NCBI GenBank assembly: GCA_030018265.1
Contig: JASEFX010000015.1
Location: forward strand, 1 to 54,841
Length of the DNA: 54,841 nt
Direction of reading: 5' to 3'
Origin: Candidatus Saccharicenans sp.
GTDB lineage: Bacteria; Acidobacteriota; Aminicenantia; Aminicenantales; Saccharicenantaceae
Shown: positions 1 through 9,300 of the stretch, one piece after another
Layout: each line of letters begins with the position of its first letter
Position numbering within the stretch: the first letter of the stretch is position 1
Notes under the pieces: model-generated
Told to the model about the DNA's origin: nothing
Database searches by the model: none
The model's input: the letters and a program-made list of their open reading frames with translations, nothing else
Position numbers and translations under genes: made by a program

Positions 1-2083
1 CCTTCTCCCTTACCGGCTGGAAAACAACCGAGCCCACCCCCCGGAGGAGGACAAAAACAATGTCTTCGCCCTCTCTTTTTTTATCCAGCAGAGCTACCGG
101 AACACTCTGGCTGATCTCATCTCCAGATGTACCCATCAAAGCTCTGACCTCGATGCCGTCCTCCCAGCCGGCCGGACAGGCTATTCTGAGCGCGGCATAT
201 ACCCGTCGCGCTTCCGGCGGTAGCTCTCCAGCCGCCGGGGAATAAGTTCCAGGATTGTAACCGTAAACACTGGCCATGGTCATTTCACCTGAAGCGAACA
301 CTTCATTTGCCCGATCATCAAGCCTGAGAATCAACGGAGGGTCGGCATACGGAATGACCGGAAGATTCTCCGGAATTTCCACCGGGACCCGACCGCGGGC
401 AGCTTTTCCATTATCCATATTTCTCATGACCAGGGCGCACTCATACTTCCCCGGCTTTAGGGGCAAAAGAAATGAGGGCAGAAAAGAATCGTTTTCTTTT
501 TTGTCTTTCTCTGAAACAGCCACCCTGAATTTCTTTATGCTTATCAGGTCGCCACGCTCGTTAAAAATGAGACTGTAAGCTTCAGTCCTCGGTCCAAGCA
601 CTTCTTTCAGAACATCGCCCGAAGCCCTGGCATACGCCAGAACCGTCGGCCAGCCTCTTTCCACCACTGTCAGCCCGGAAACGGGCATGTCAATCGGCAG
701 ATAGGGCCAGGGTTCCTCTGTCAGAGCCACTTCAATCAAATGAAGCAATTTCTCAAAATTATCGTATTCTTTAAAAGGCTTCGGGTTAAAATAACCGGCT
801 TGAGAATAAACCTTATAACCCTTTTTCTTAACATTAACTTTAACTTTATGGTACTTGCCGTCCCATTTTTCATCCACCTTAAAGCCCAGGATGTAAAAAT
901 TCCTGGTGGTGTTGACGATTTCTTCCATGGCGTTCTCGAGGTTGACCGTGCTGGCATAAAACTTTCCGCCTGTTTCTGTGGCTATAAGCTTCAAGGAATC
1001 TGACCCCTCTATTTCCCTGATTCCAGGAGCGGCTCCGGTAGAATCTTCAACATCAAGTTCTTTATGAACCCGGGAAATATCCACGGTAAAAACTTTGCAG
1101 TTGGAATTTTTCAACTCCTTGAGCAGCCTGGTAAAATCGCTGCTCAGTCCAGCGTCAGCCTGAGCCGCATCGTAAACGGCGGTTTGAGCCGCATATTCTT
1201 CAGGAGTGGTCCAGCCGCCAACGGTGGCTCCACCGGTGCGTCCGAACAGAAGCTGCTTGGCCAGCCCGGCCGAGAACAGGATGATGTTCTTATAACCGGG
1301 AACAGTCTTCAGGGATTTAGCCAGGTTGTTCAGGGCCGCTAAGTAAAAACGCGCCTGATCGACATAACCCTGCCTTCTGACGGAATCGAGCATACGGCCC
1401 GTTTGCAATCTGGCCTGGTCCACAAAAAAGCTATCTTCCGGCAATGTGCTCACCTGATCACCCTGAAAACTCATCAGGGTATCCGAATAGAAAAAATTAG
1501 CCAGGTTCTCCGCTCTCCCGGCCACGCTCTTCAAACCGAATGATTCTATTATTTTTCTGATGCGCTCATGATCCCTGGTCATGTACTCATGAATCGTCAG
1601 ACCGCGCATGGCAGTGTAGGTTATCAGAGAAATTTCGTCGGTCGGCAGGATCGACTTTTCCATAAACTTAAGGGCGGCATTTCTGGCTTTCATCAGGCCG
1701 CGAGCATCGGTGAAAGCCAGGTCAAAAAAGAGGATAAATTTTCTGGTTACCGCCGGACGGGGCTTCTCAGGCACCGGAGCTAATTCCTCAGGAAAATGCT
1801 TCTCAAAATGCATCAGGGGGACGGGTTTGTTATTGTCATAAATTTCAAAATCTTCTGCCGTCAGGTCGGCCGCCGGCTTGCCTTCTCTGTCGGTAACGTA
1901 AACCTGAACCAGCTTCACAGCCACCGTCACCTCATGTTTCGGCCTTATTTGAAGTTCCTTAGGCAGCTGCTGTTCCTGTGATTTTGCCTGTGGCCCGGCC
2001 TCCAGAGAAACCGGAGACATCAGCCATAACGAGGCTAAAATGAAAATTGACCATAAGAAAACAAAAGTTTCGCGTTTTTTCAT
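1..2083 (-). CDS. VWFA-related secreted protein (3' end beyond window)
   Basis: The reading frame is open from an ATG at 2083 to the left edge, giving at least 694 residues without a stop. A GGGGAAGGA Shine-Dalgarno-like stretch precedes the start. Residues 1-30 form a signal peptide (hydrophobic FVFLWSIFILASLWLM). Around residues 52-84 lies the segment VKLVQVYVTDREGKPAADL followed by LTAEDFEIYDN, the hallmark N-terminal strand of the acidobacterial VWFA-related family (TIGR03436-like). A von Willebrand A fold follows from about residue 115. Its usual DxSxS metal site reads D121-L-A-F-T, so the adhesion motif appears degenerate. A second half after about residue 370 is likely a beta-rich domain of unknown role. 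The protein is probably exported; its partner and function are not known. It stands alone, upstream of a decayed gene on the other strand. Confidence 0.8.
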   Translation of the reverse strand, partial: MKKRETFVFLWSIFILASLWLMSPVSLEAGPQAKSQEQQLPKELQIRPKHEVTVAVKLVQVYVTDREGKPAADLTAEDFEIYDNNKPVPLMHFEKHFPEELAPVPEKPRPAVTRKFILFFDLAFTDARGLMKARNAALKFMEKSILPTDEISLITYTAMRGLTIHEYMTRDHERIRKIIESFGLKSVAGRAENLANFFYSDTLMSFQGDQVSTLPEDSFFVDQARLQTGRMLDSVRRQGYVDQARFYLAALNNLAKSLKTVPGYKNIILFSAGLAKQLLFGRTGGATVGGWTTPEEYAAQTAVYDAAQADAGLSSDFTRLLKELKNSNCKVFTVDISRVHKELDVEDSTGAAPGIREIEGSDSLKLIATETGGKFYASTVNLENAMEEIVNTTRNFYILGFKVDEKWDGKYHKVKVNVKKKGYKVYSQAGYFNPKPFKEYDNFEKLLHLIEVALTEEPWPYLPIDMPVSGLTVVERGWPTVLAYARASGDVLKEVLGPRTEAYSLIFNERGDLISIKKFRVAVSEKDKKENDSFLPSFLLPLKPGKYECALVMRNMDNGKAARGRVPVEIPENLPVIPYADPPLILRLDDRANEVFASGEMTMASVYGYNPGTYSPAAGELPPEARRVYAALRIACPAGWEDGIEVRALMGTSGDEISQSVPVALLDKKREGEDIVFVLLRGVGSVVFQPVREK

Positions 2084-2267
2084 TATTCCTTCCCCTTTTT
2101 ATATTCTCCCCAATCAGGTTATCCTGTCAAGAAGACGGGCAGTATCCGAATAAAAGAGAGTCAGCCAGGCCAACGGATCAAGAGTTTCCAGATAGACTTT
2201 TCAGCGCACAGGCTGAATCTTTATTTTTCGGTTTTATTTTTGAATCACTGCTGAATATAATACCGCC

Positions 2268-3133
2268 ATGAACACATCTTCAAAAAAAGAATGTCTGCTG
2301 GACCTGGCTCTTTTTATGGGAACTGTCTATCTGGCCCGACAGGAACGGTGGCTGGCTTCAGACCTTGTCTGGTCGCTTTGGATTTCAAGCCTGGCCGTGG
2401 GCTATTCTTACATCCTGGTGTCAATAGGCGGCATGTTTGCCGCCCGGATAAAGAAATATTCAGAAAGCCACCGCGCTGTCAATTCCTTCCATGTTTAGGA
2501 AAAGAGAATTGACATAATGTCCATAATAATTTCATTCATCCCCGCCCTGATTATCGGCATTATCAGCCGGAAGTTTTACCCCATAAGTCTTGCATTATTT
2601 TTAATGGAGCATCAGTCTGTTGACCGTCGTCGGACGTTTCCGGAAGAGAAAAGGCCGGGGTTTTCTTATTACCCGGCTGAATCGCAGGATTACTGCCTTT
2701 CTGCAGGTGCTTCCAGCTGGCCTTTTTATGTTAGCCTTTTTCACTGTTCATTTTCTCGGGTTTCATTTTGTCCACAGTCTTTTCCAGACCGAATTCTTCC
2801 CCCTTCCGGAAGCCGGGGCCCGGAGAGCAATTTTCCTGGGAGTTTTCCCTGTTCAGTAATCTGGTGGCTATAACTTTAAGGAAGTACTCGGTATTTGTCC
2901 TGGCCAGCGCCTTTTCCAGAATGCAGGCCTGCAGAAAAGCCTTCAAACAGACAGCCATGTGGATTTCGTTTGGCTTCGCTTATGTCAACGTGGCGAGAAT
3001 GCATCTGCTGATTATAATAATTGGCTTTCTGTCAGCCACCGGCTTGCAGGATTCCTATCTGTATCTGATACTTTTTCTTTTCTTCTTTCCTTTTGATTCC
3101 ATTTTATACAGAGTTCTGAAGAAAAAGGCTTAA
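2268..3133 (+). pseudogene. Decayed DUF6498-like integral membrane protein
   Basis: Membrane-protein coding potential runs through all three plus frames in succession. Frame 3 from the ATG at 2268 gives about 76 residues with a hydrophobic segment (VWSLWISSLAVGYSYILV), then a TAG at 2496 and a further hydrophobic stretch. Frame 1 (about 2620-2859) carries FFTVHFLGFHFVHSLF, resembling the paired VH-containing helix of DUF6498 proteins. Frame 2 (about 2840-3133) carries NVARMHLLIIIIGFLSA and a last helix ending in KKKA, resembling that family's C-terminus. One stop and at least two frameshifts are needed to join them. This is either a pseudogene or accumulated sequence errors. The family name rests on remembered motif layout and is moderately sure. 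Confidence 0.5.
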
Positions 3134-3323
3134 CCCACAAGCCGATTTTAAGAAGCATCAAAAAAATTCTTTTATATCATTTATCTCGGATCGAGTTTCA
3201 TGATTTCCTTACCGGAGGGTTCCGCAGATATCTATTGCAGATTAACCCGCTCGGTATGCAGAAAGTGACCTGAAGCCCGCCTTTCAGCCCGGGTCAGCCG
3301 GTCAGGAACTTTCTAATTCGCTC

Positions 3324-4490
3324 CTACAGGTTAAGCACAAATGAAGTGGTAAAGAAGGTGTCAACCTTGCCTCGCGGGATAAAAACTTTTATGCCGGTGT
3401 CCAGGCCGTTCAGGTCAAAAAGCGGGACAGACAGGTCAGGCGGTCTGTTGTTCCGGAGGATACGAACTCCAGTCTTCAGCGAGAGCTTTTTGTTGATGGG
3501 AGCAGCCACGTTAAAGTTCCACTCGTACCTCCAGTCGCTTATCTTAGTCAGATTATCGTCGAAAATGAAAGCGGTGGCAAAGGAAGCGTTATCAAATAGC
3601 TTCTGTTCCCAGGAAAAGCTGTAGCGAAAACCAAGAAAGGCGCTGACCGGTTTCTGGCTGTATTTTCTGATGGTGAAGCTCACACCGGCCTGGGAGCGCA
3701 TTCTTGTTTTCTGGTTATCGGCTATGACCAGACCGGCTCCTGCGGTCCACAGAGCCCGGCTGAGCACTCCGGAGAATTTGTTTCTATCCCAGACAAAGGC
3801 CAGGTTGGTGGTCAGCCGCCCGGTCACCCGGTGATCATATTGCCCTGAAAGAATGTAATTTTCTGCTGACAGACGGCGATTTTTTTCTTCTTCAACTGAA
3901 TAATTTTCAGGAGTTCCCACAGCCATCCTGGTTACTGTGGTCGAATGGCTACGCAGCAGAAAAGTTTTCAACATGTAGGTATTCTTATCGTTGGGAGAAC
4001 GCGTCAGGTTGGCTCCAAAGCTAAAAGAAGACGAGAGAGTATTACCGCCGGTCACCACATAGCTTAACTCAAGAGTCTTTTTCCAGGGATCCAGCCAGTC
4101 TGTTATTTTCTTTTTTTCTTCAGGCACGGGCTGTTTTTCTTCCGTCTCCTGCTGCTCCGATAATTCCTGTTTTGGCTGTTCCTCAGATTCTTTTTGAATT
4201 TCTTGCTCTTCCTTCTCACCGGTCTGTTCCTTCTTCACCTCCTGTTGAGAATGAGACTTCTCCTGATTCCAGTCCGCTGTCTGATGACTTCCGGCATTCT
4301 GATCAGCCGGGAAAATAACCACAGAGATAACCTCTGGAGCAAAATAAACTTCGCTGGCCCTCAGCTCGTAACTGGAATTATCTGACCCCTTATCGTCAGA
4401 TAAGCCAGCAGCTGACTGCGCTGTCAGTAATGACAGAATGCCTGAGATTACGAGTACCAGAAATCCCTGCACAAACTTTCTGTTTATCAT
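3324..4490 (-). CDS. DUF481 (YdiY-like) outer-membrane protein
   Basis: A 388-residue exported protein. A signal peptide covers about residues 1-29 (GFLVLVISGILSLLTAQSAAG). A Glu/Gln/Lys-rich low-complexity linker follows at roughly 70-130. The C-terminal two thirds (from ITDWLDPWKKTLELSYVVTG) is made of alternating strands typical of DUF481 barrels and ends FFTTSFVLNL, close to an outer-membrane insertion signal. DUF481 members include the salt-induced outer-membrane protein YdiY; the substrate is unknown. The ATG at 4490 has GGAGAGG eight bases upstream. A promoter candidate lies at 4626-4653. The acidic linker between signal and barrel is unusual and may sit in the periplasm. Confidence 0.75.
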   Translation of the reverse strand: MINRKFVQGFLVLVISGILSLLTAQSAAGLSDDKGSDNSSYELRASEVYFAPEVISVVIFPADQNAGSHQTADWNQEKSHSQQEVKKEQTGEKEEQEIQKESEEQPKQELSEQQETEEKQPVPEEKKKITDWLDPWKKTLELSYVVTGGNTLSSSFSFGANLTRSPNDKNTYMLKTFLLRSHSTTVTRMAVGTPENYSVEEEKNRRLSAENYILSGQYDHRVTGRLTTNLAFVWDRNKFSGVLSRALWTAGAGLVIADNQKTRMRSQAGVSFTIRKYSQKPVSAFLGFRYSFSWEQKLFDNASFATAFIFDDNLTKISDWRYEWNFNVAAPINKKLSLKTGVRILRNNRPPDLSVPLFDLNGLDTGIKVFIPRGKVDTFFTTSFVLNL

Positions 4491-4826
4491 GATATGACCT
4501 CTCCTTCAATTTTGCTTTAGTTTTACCGGCAATATCCTGAAACTCTTCTTTATGCGACCCGTCAGGGAATTTAATCTTTGACAAAAAAATTTTTATTTTT
4601 CATTTTTTCGGAACAGAGAATTTTCAGAATAGATGAAAAAAATTCTGTGTCAATACCTCAGGGTGTTAAAAATTCCAGCATCTTGCCAGCGCCGGCTCCT
4701 TCAATCTTTTAATACCCGGAAAAACCAAATTTAGTTTCACAGCTGAAAATCATGGCAATTTATAGTAATTCTTCAGTTTACCTGAAAACACAATAATTTT
4801 AGAGAAGAAATTTATAGCGGAGCACC
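4491..4826. other. Intergenic region, 336 bp
   Basis: No open frame here looks coding. It is AT-rich, with runs such as CAAAAAAATTTTTATTTTTC near 4580-4600. The only signal I can support is a minus-strand promoter candidate at 4626-4653 for the DUF481 gene. I see no clear terminator for the radical SAM gene that ends at 4827. Confidence 0.5.
4626..4653 (-). promoter_or_regulatory. Candidate sigma-70 promoter of the DUF481 gene
   Basis: On the minus strand TTGACA (4653-4648) is followed after 16 bases by TATTCT (4631-4626). It would leave a leader of about 130 nt before the ATG at 4490. The -35 is perfect and the -10 is weaker, so confidence is moderate. Confidence 0.4.
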
Positions 4827-5879
4827 CTAATCGCTCAGGAGATGCAGGTTGCCCGCATGAACTCTTCTTAAGTAATTCCTGGCTGCTTTCAGAGCAGCTT
4901 CCACCTGGCTTCGGGGTGTTACCGGAAGGTCATTCATTCGATCCTCCGGATGAAAAACCAGAAGCGAATAAGGAAAATCCGGACTCAGTTCAGCCAGAAA
5001 GCAAGCTATGTTTTCAACTTCACTCTCATCAACATAGTAAGGCACAAGAAGAGTGGTCGCGGTTAAAAGTTCGGGATTCTGGAAATGATTCCATAGGAGT
5101 CTGAGGTTTTGATAAGTCCTTTCGATGGAAACTCCACAGAGAACCTTACCGAGTGACGGACTCCAGGCTTTCAGGTCAAACTTGACTGTACCGCCGCTGT
5201 CATGGCTTATTTCCACCGCCTGTTTCACCAGCGCCGGATTACCAGCACCGTTCCATTCCCAGCAGATATGAATTCTCCGCGAAGATCTCTGGATTATTTC
5301 ACGGGCGGCTTCGACAGCCAGCTGAAGCTGGGGCTCGGGAGAACCTCCAAAAAAGCAAACGCACCTGACTTCTTCCCGAAGCGCCGCCTTAACCAGATGT
5401 TCTAAAGGGATATGCGGAGCGGAATCCACCCTTCGATGCGAAGCATTCTGGCAGAAAAGACAATCAAAATTGCAGCCATAAAGAAAAACGGCCAGGTTAA
5501 CTCCTTTTTCCTTCGAGCCCGGGCAGAACCAGGCTGCGCAACAGTTGGTCGGGAGCGGATCATAGTAAAAATCAGCCAGAATAACTCCCTCCGGAGCGAT
5601 TGATCGGACCGCCCCGTTTCTGTTTGCCCTGACTCCACAGAATCCGGTACTCCCCTCATCAGGACGGCAGAGATTAGAACACAAAGAGCAGACCGGAGCT
5701 CCGGCTTCACCGGGCGGAGCAGCTGGCAATCCGAATTTCGCGCGCGAAATGTGACTGTTTCTTTTCAGTTCATCGGTATCAACAGCCTGCAAGCAATCCC
5801 TGCAAAACCCCAGTATTCTGGCAGCTCTCCTCCGGCCGCAGGACAGGCAAAAGAAATCCTTTCCGCTTCTATGAAGCAT
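4827..5879 (-). CDS. Radical SAM protein with N-terminal cysteine motifs
   Basis: A 350-residue protein with three cysteine clusters. Residues 11-29 (CLSCGRRR...FCRDC) resemble a small zinc ribbon. Residues 64-81 (CSLCSNLC...GFCGVRAN) match the Cys-rich lead-in seen in AmmeMemoRadiSam and pyruvate-formate-lyase-activase-like enzymes. The radical SAM triad C136-x3-C140-x2-C143 (YGCNFDCLFCQN) binds the 4Fe-4S cluster that cleaves S-adenosylmethionine. GG(S)PEP-type spacing follows (FFGGSPEPQLQ). The target of the radical chemistry cannot be told from sequence; no AmmeMemo partner or glycyl-radical enzyme lies nearby. The ATG at 5879 has only a weak upstream site (AGGATAGA). Confidence 0.8.
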   Translation of the reverse strand: MLHRSGKDFFCLSCGRRRAARILGFCRDCLQAVDTDELKRNSHISRAKFGLPAAPPGEAGAPVCSLCSNLCRPDEGSTGFCGVRANRNGAVRSIAPEGVILADFYYDPLPTNCCAAWFCPGSKEKGVNLAVFLYGCNFDCLFCQNASHRRVDSAPHIPLEHLVKAALREEVRCVCFFGGSPEPQLQLAVEAAREIIQRSSRRIHICWEWNGAGNPALVKQAVEISHDSGGTVKFDLKAWSPSLGKVLCGVSIERTYQNLRLLWNHFQNPELLTATTLLVPYYVDESEVENIACFLAELSPDFPYSLLVFHPEDRMNDLPVTPRSQVEAALKAARNYLRRVHAGNLHLLSD

Positions 5880-6172
5880 AGCAGAACTTCTATCCTTAAT
5901 AATATATTTTTATGCAGACCGGCAAGCGCTGGCAACAGCTGTTCGCAGCCGTTCTTCTGAAATACATTGAGACTGGACATTCTTAAAATTAAGGTCAAAG
6001 CGACTCCTGTAAAGCTGGAAGCTAAAATTTCTCGGCCATCGCACTGTTTTCAGCTTTCAGACAGGCAGAGACATCATAAAGCCGTCAGCAGTTTTAGACC
6101 GGAATTCGGTTTCAATTTCAACCATAAAAAAGTTCTTGACTTGAACAAAAAAATTTTTTAGCTTATTTATGC

Positions 6173-6204
6173 GTTAACGTTAACATCATGATTATCGTTA
6201 ACAT
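6173..6204 (+). promoter_or_regulatory. GTTAAC palindrome pair, probable operator
   Basis: GTTAACGTTAAC at 6173-6184 is a perfect 12-bp palindrome with a central CG. A second, imperfect copy (TTATCGTTAA) lies at 6192-6201, so the word CGTTAACAT occurs at 6178-6186 and 6196-6204, 18 bp apart. A symmetric site with a central CpG is typical of LacI/GalR-family operators, which is family knowledge; no such regulator is in this window. The site lies just downstream of the probable TonB-receptor promoter, the position expected for a repressor. Confidence 0.5.
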
Positions 6205-6217
6205 AAAAACAGGAGAG

Positions 6218-6266
6218 AAAAGCAGGTCGGGCGGCAGACGAGCCATGACTGCCTGCTTTTTTCCTT
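6218..6266 (+). promoter_or_regulatory. Leader hairpin with T tail, attenuator-like
   Basis: AAAAGCAGG (6218-6226) pairs with CCTGCTTTT (6252-6260), a 9-bp stem that runs into TTCCTTTT. A competing inner stem GGCAG (6232-6236) with CTGCC (6249-6253) shares the CC at 6252-6253, so two mutually exclusive folds are possible. It sits between the operator-like repeats and the receptor start, as an attenuator or RNA switch would. Function is inferred from position and pairing only. Confidence 0.4.
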
Positions 6267-6310
6267 TTAATAACAACGTTCTTAAAAATTCAAATTCAAG
6301 GAGGATTTAG
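6245..6310 (+). CDS. Possible 21-codon leader peptide upstream of the TonB receptor
   Basis: An ATG at 6245, inside the loop of the leader hairpin, opens a frame of 21 codons (begins MTACFFPFNNN). Its TAG at 6308-6310 ends one base before the receptor ATG at 6312. The frame spans the hairpin's 3' arm and the receptor's Shine-Dalgarno, so its translation would disturb both. It has no strong ribosome site (GACGAG about 5 bases upstream). This could be chance; it is listed because of its exact position. Confidence 0.2.
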   Translation: MTACFFPFNNNVLKNSNSRRI

Positions 6311-6311
6311 C

Positions 6312-9300
6312 ATGCGCAGGTTAAAACTTCCTGCAACTCTGGTTTTTGTCATCATCTTAAGCACCGTCCTCCTGGCTCAGATTACCCGTGAGACTGGCAC
6401 GGTCAGGGGTGTCGTCAAAGACAGCGATGGCCTCCCCTTGCCCGGTGTGACTATCACCCTGTCCGGTCCCAGTATGATGGGAAAGGCTTCCGACGTGAGC
6501 CGGGAAGATGGAACCTTCAGGCTGCCGGCTATTCCGCCTGGAGTGTACACCCTGACCGCTGAACTTCAGGGATTCAGGACAACCACTCTTAAAGAAATCG
6601 TGGTCAGGGTGGGCACATCCATATTTCTCGAGGTGAAGATGCAGCCAGCGGCGGTAGAGGAAGAAGTCACGGTGGTAGCGGCCGCTCCCTCGATCGACGT
6701 CCAGAAAACCAAGGTGACCACCACCATCACCAGTGAGGTCATTCAAACTCTGCCGGTCAACCGGTCGTTAACCGGTATCATGAATCTCGTTCCCGGGGCA
6801 GTCGGAACCATCGCCACCTATTCTGGAGCGATTCACGGCACCCTCTGGCGTGGCGTAACCTATGAAGTTGACGGCATTAACGCCAACTGTCCGACTACCG
6901 GCGGCCCCTTCGGCACTCCGCAGTTTGACGCCATAGAAGAAATTGAGGTGGTGACCGGCTCCCTTCCCGCTCAGGTAGGAACGACCGGAGGCGCTTTTGT
7001 TAACATCGTAACCAAATCCGGCGGTAATAACTTCTCAGGCCAGCTTCAGACCTATTACACCAGCAAAGACCTGGCCCAGGTTCTCTTCCCCGACGAGAAA
7101 CTCAAGGTGATGAACATCGGCAAACCCACTTTTGCCCTTTACAGCGTGGACACTTCCGCGATTCTTGGCGGCCCGATCATAAAGGACAAACTCTGGTTCT
7201 TCACCGACATGTCCTTCACCAAATCCAGCCGCTGGAGTCCTTTTATCCCGGCCACTATCCTGGGCCATTTTTATGATCAGTACAAAGTTCCCAGCCAGAA
7301 TGTCAGAGGCAACCTCAAACTGACCACGGAATTTTCCAAACATTTCCGCTTCTACACTTATTTTTCTTACAGCAAGAGCAAGAACATGTATGAAGCCCAG
7401 GCGAAGAAGACGGAAGAAACCACCTTCTGGGCAAAGCCCGCACAGTACGTCGGCACGGCCAATCTGACCTGGCTGGTCAGTCCGAATTCTTTTGTCGATT
7501 TTCGCCTTAACGTTAACCATCTTGATTATCCTATCACCACCCGCAAAGAATCCGACGCCAACGTCTGTTACTGGGATGCTTACACCGGATACATCTGGAA
7601 TGGAATACAATCCTGGCAGAGCTTCATCATCAGGCATACCAGCCAGGCGTCCACCCGCCTGACCCATTTCCAGGACAACTTCCTCGGCGGCAATCACGAA
7701 ATCGGAGCCGGCGCAGAATTCCAGTTTGGCTGGGATAGATACGCTTACGCCAGAACCAACCCGATGAACTGGTATTACTACAACGGCAACCCTTACTACT
7801 GGCGTGGATATTATCAGACCAACGAAACCACAATAATGGGAGACGGATTGCTGGCTTTTACCAACTGCGGCACCGGACGGAACGACAGCTGGAAGGACCT
7901 GATGGAATACCGGGTCGGAGCTTATTTCCAGGACAGCCTGACGATCAAGAACCGTCTTACTGTTAACCTGGGTCTTCGTCTTGATTACTACAACGGCTGG
8001 GGCGGCAAAGCTAAAACCACTGGAATTACCGGTCTGCCTTTTGCCATAGGACAGACGCTCGAACCGACACTCGGCTTTAACCCCTTCGGTCCTTTTGAAG
8101 TCGCGCCGATCAAGGGAGTTCTGGACTTCCTGAATTTCTCCCCGAGAATTGGCCTGAGCTACGACATCTTTGGCAACGGCAAAACAGCCTTCAAAGTTTC
8201 CTATGCTCATTACTCCGAACATGTTCCGGTTATGTTTTTCTCTGCCGTCTCGCCGGCAGTTATGGCCCAGTATCAATTCAACTGGTGGGACCTCAACAAC
8301 AACGGGCAACCGGACATGCCCGGCGTCGACTATTACGAATATCGTTACGGTCTTGGCGACTTCACCAGACCCGACCCCGACTACCTCCGCCGGCTGGTTG
8401 ACCCCAACTTGAGAGCTCCTGTTCACAACGAGTACATGGTCGGCTTCGAGCATCAGCTGTTCAAAGAATTGGCCGTAAAGGTTAACTTCATTCATAAAAA
8501 AGAGACTAAAATCTACGGCTCAGCCAAGTACGACCCGGTCACCGGCAAATACTGGTATGCTCTGGAACAGGCTCCCGAATGGTATGTACCTTTCACCACC
8601 ATAGTTCCGGCTTATGGCGTGTTCCCTGAACAGGAAGTCACTGTTTACTTCATGACCTATGACTCCGCATACAACCGTTCGATCAACATTCAGAAAAACA
8701 TCCCGGAAAACTTCAGAAAATATAACGGCCTTGAACTTCAGTTTGATAAAAGGTTCAGCCATGGCTGGGCTCTGGGCGGTTCGGCTGTGTTTTCCAGAGC
8801 CACTTCTATGGAAGTTGGCAATAATCCGAACCAGTTCCTTTTTGCTCCGGGCCGCGATGGTCTGGATGTTCCCTTTCAGTTCAAACTCTACGGCACCTTC
8901 AGACTGCCTTACGGGTTCATCAGCTCTTTTATACTCCGCTATATGATGGGTACTCCCTGGGGAAGGTCCATCACCATCGTTCCGCCGACCTCCTGGGCTC
9001 AAGCTCATAATGTTGTTCCCTGGTCAGTCAGTGTGAGACTTGAACCAGCTGGCACAAGGAGAAACGAAGACCGTACCTACTTCGACTTCCACATCGAGAA
9101 AGAGTTCAAACTCCCCTATGGCCGGATAGCTGTTCTGGCTGACATCTACAACCCGTTTGGATTCAGGTTTGTGGACTTCGGCCAGAATCCGGCAGGCACC
9201 TGGAGACCGGCTGACGAAAACAATGCTTCCGGAAGCTACACCGTTGACTACAATTACGGCAAGGTTACCGGAATCGACGCTACCAGAACTTACCAGCTGT

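Larger units (their letters stand above)
5880..6311. other. Divergent regulatory region, 432 bp
   Basis: This separates the minus-strand radical SAM gene from the plus-strand TonB receptor. Nothing recognisable lies in 5880-6130. The right-hand third is dense: a TTGACT-like -35 at 6136-6141, GTTAAC palindromes at 6173-6204, a hairpin followed by a T-rich tail at 6218-6266, a 21-codon upstream ORF at 6245-6310, and the AAGGAGGA ribosome site at 6298-6305. Confidence 0.55.

Noticed and set aside
7035-8495. 486-residue open frame on the minus strand inside the TonB receptor
   Set aside because: It is the antisense shadow of a long well-supported receptor gene and shows no motif or ribosome site.
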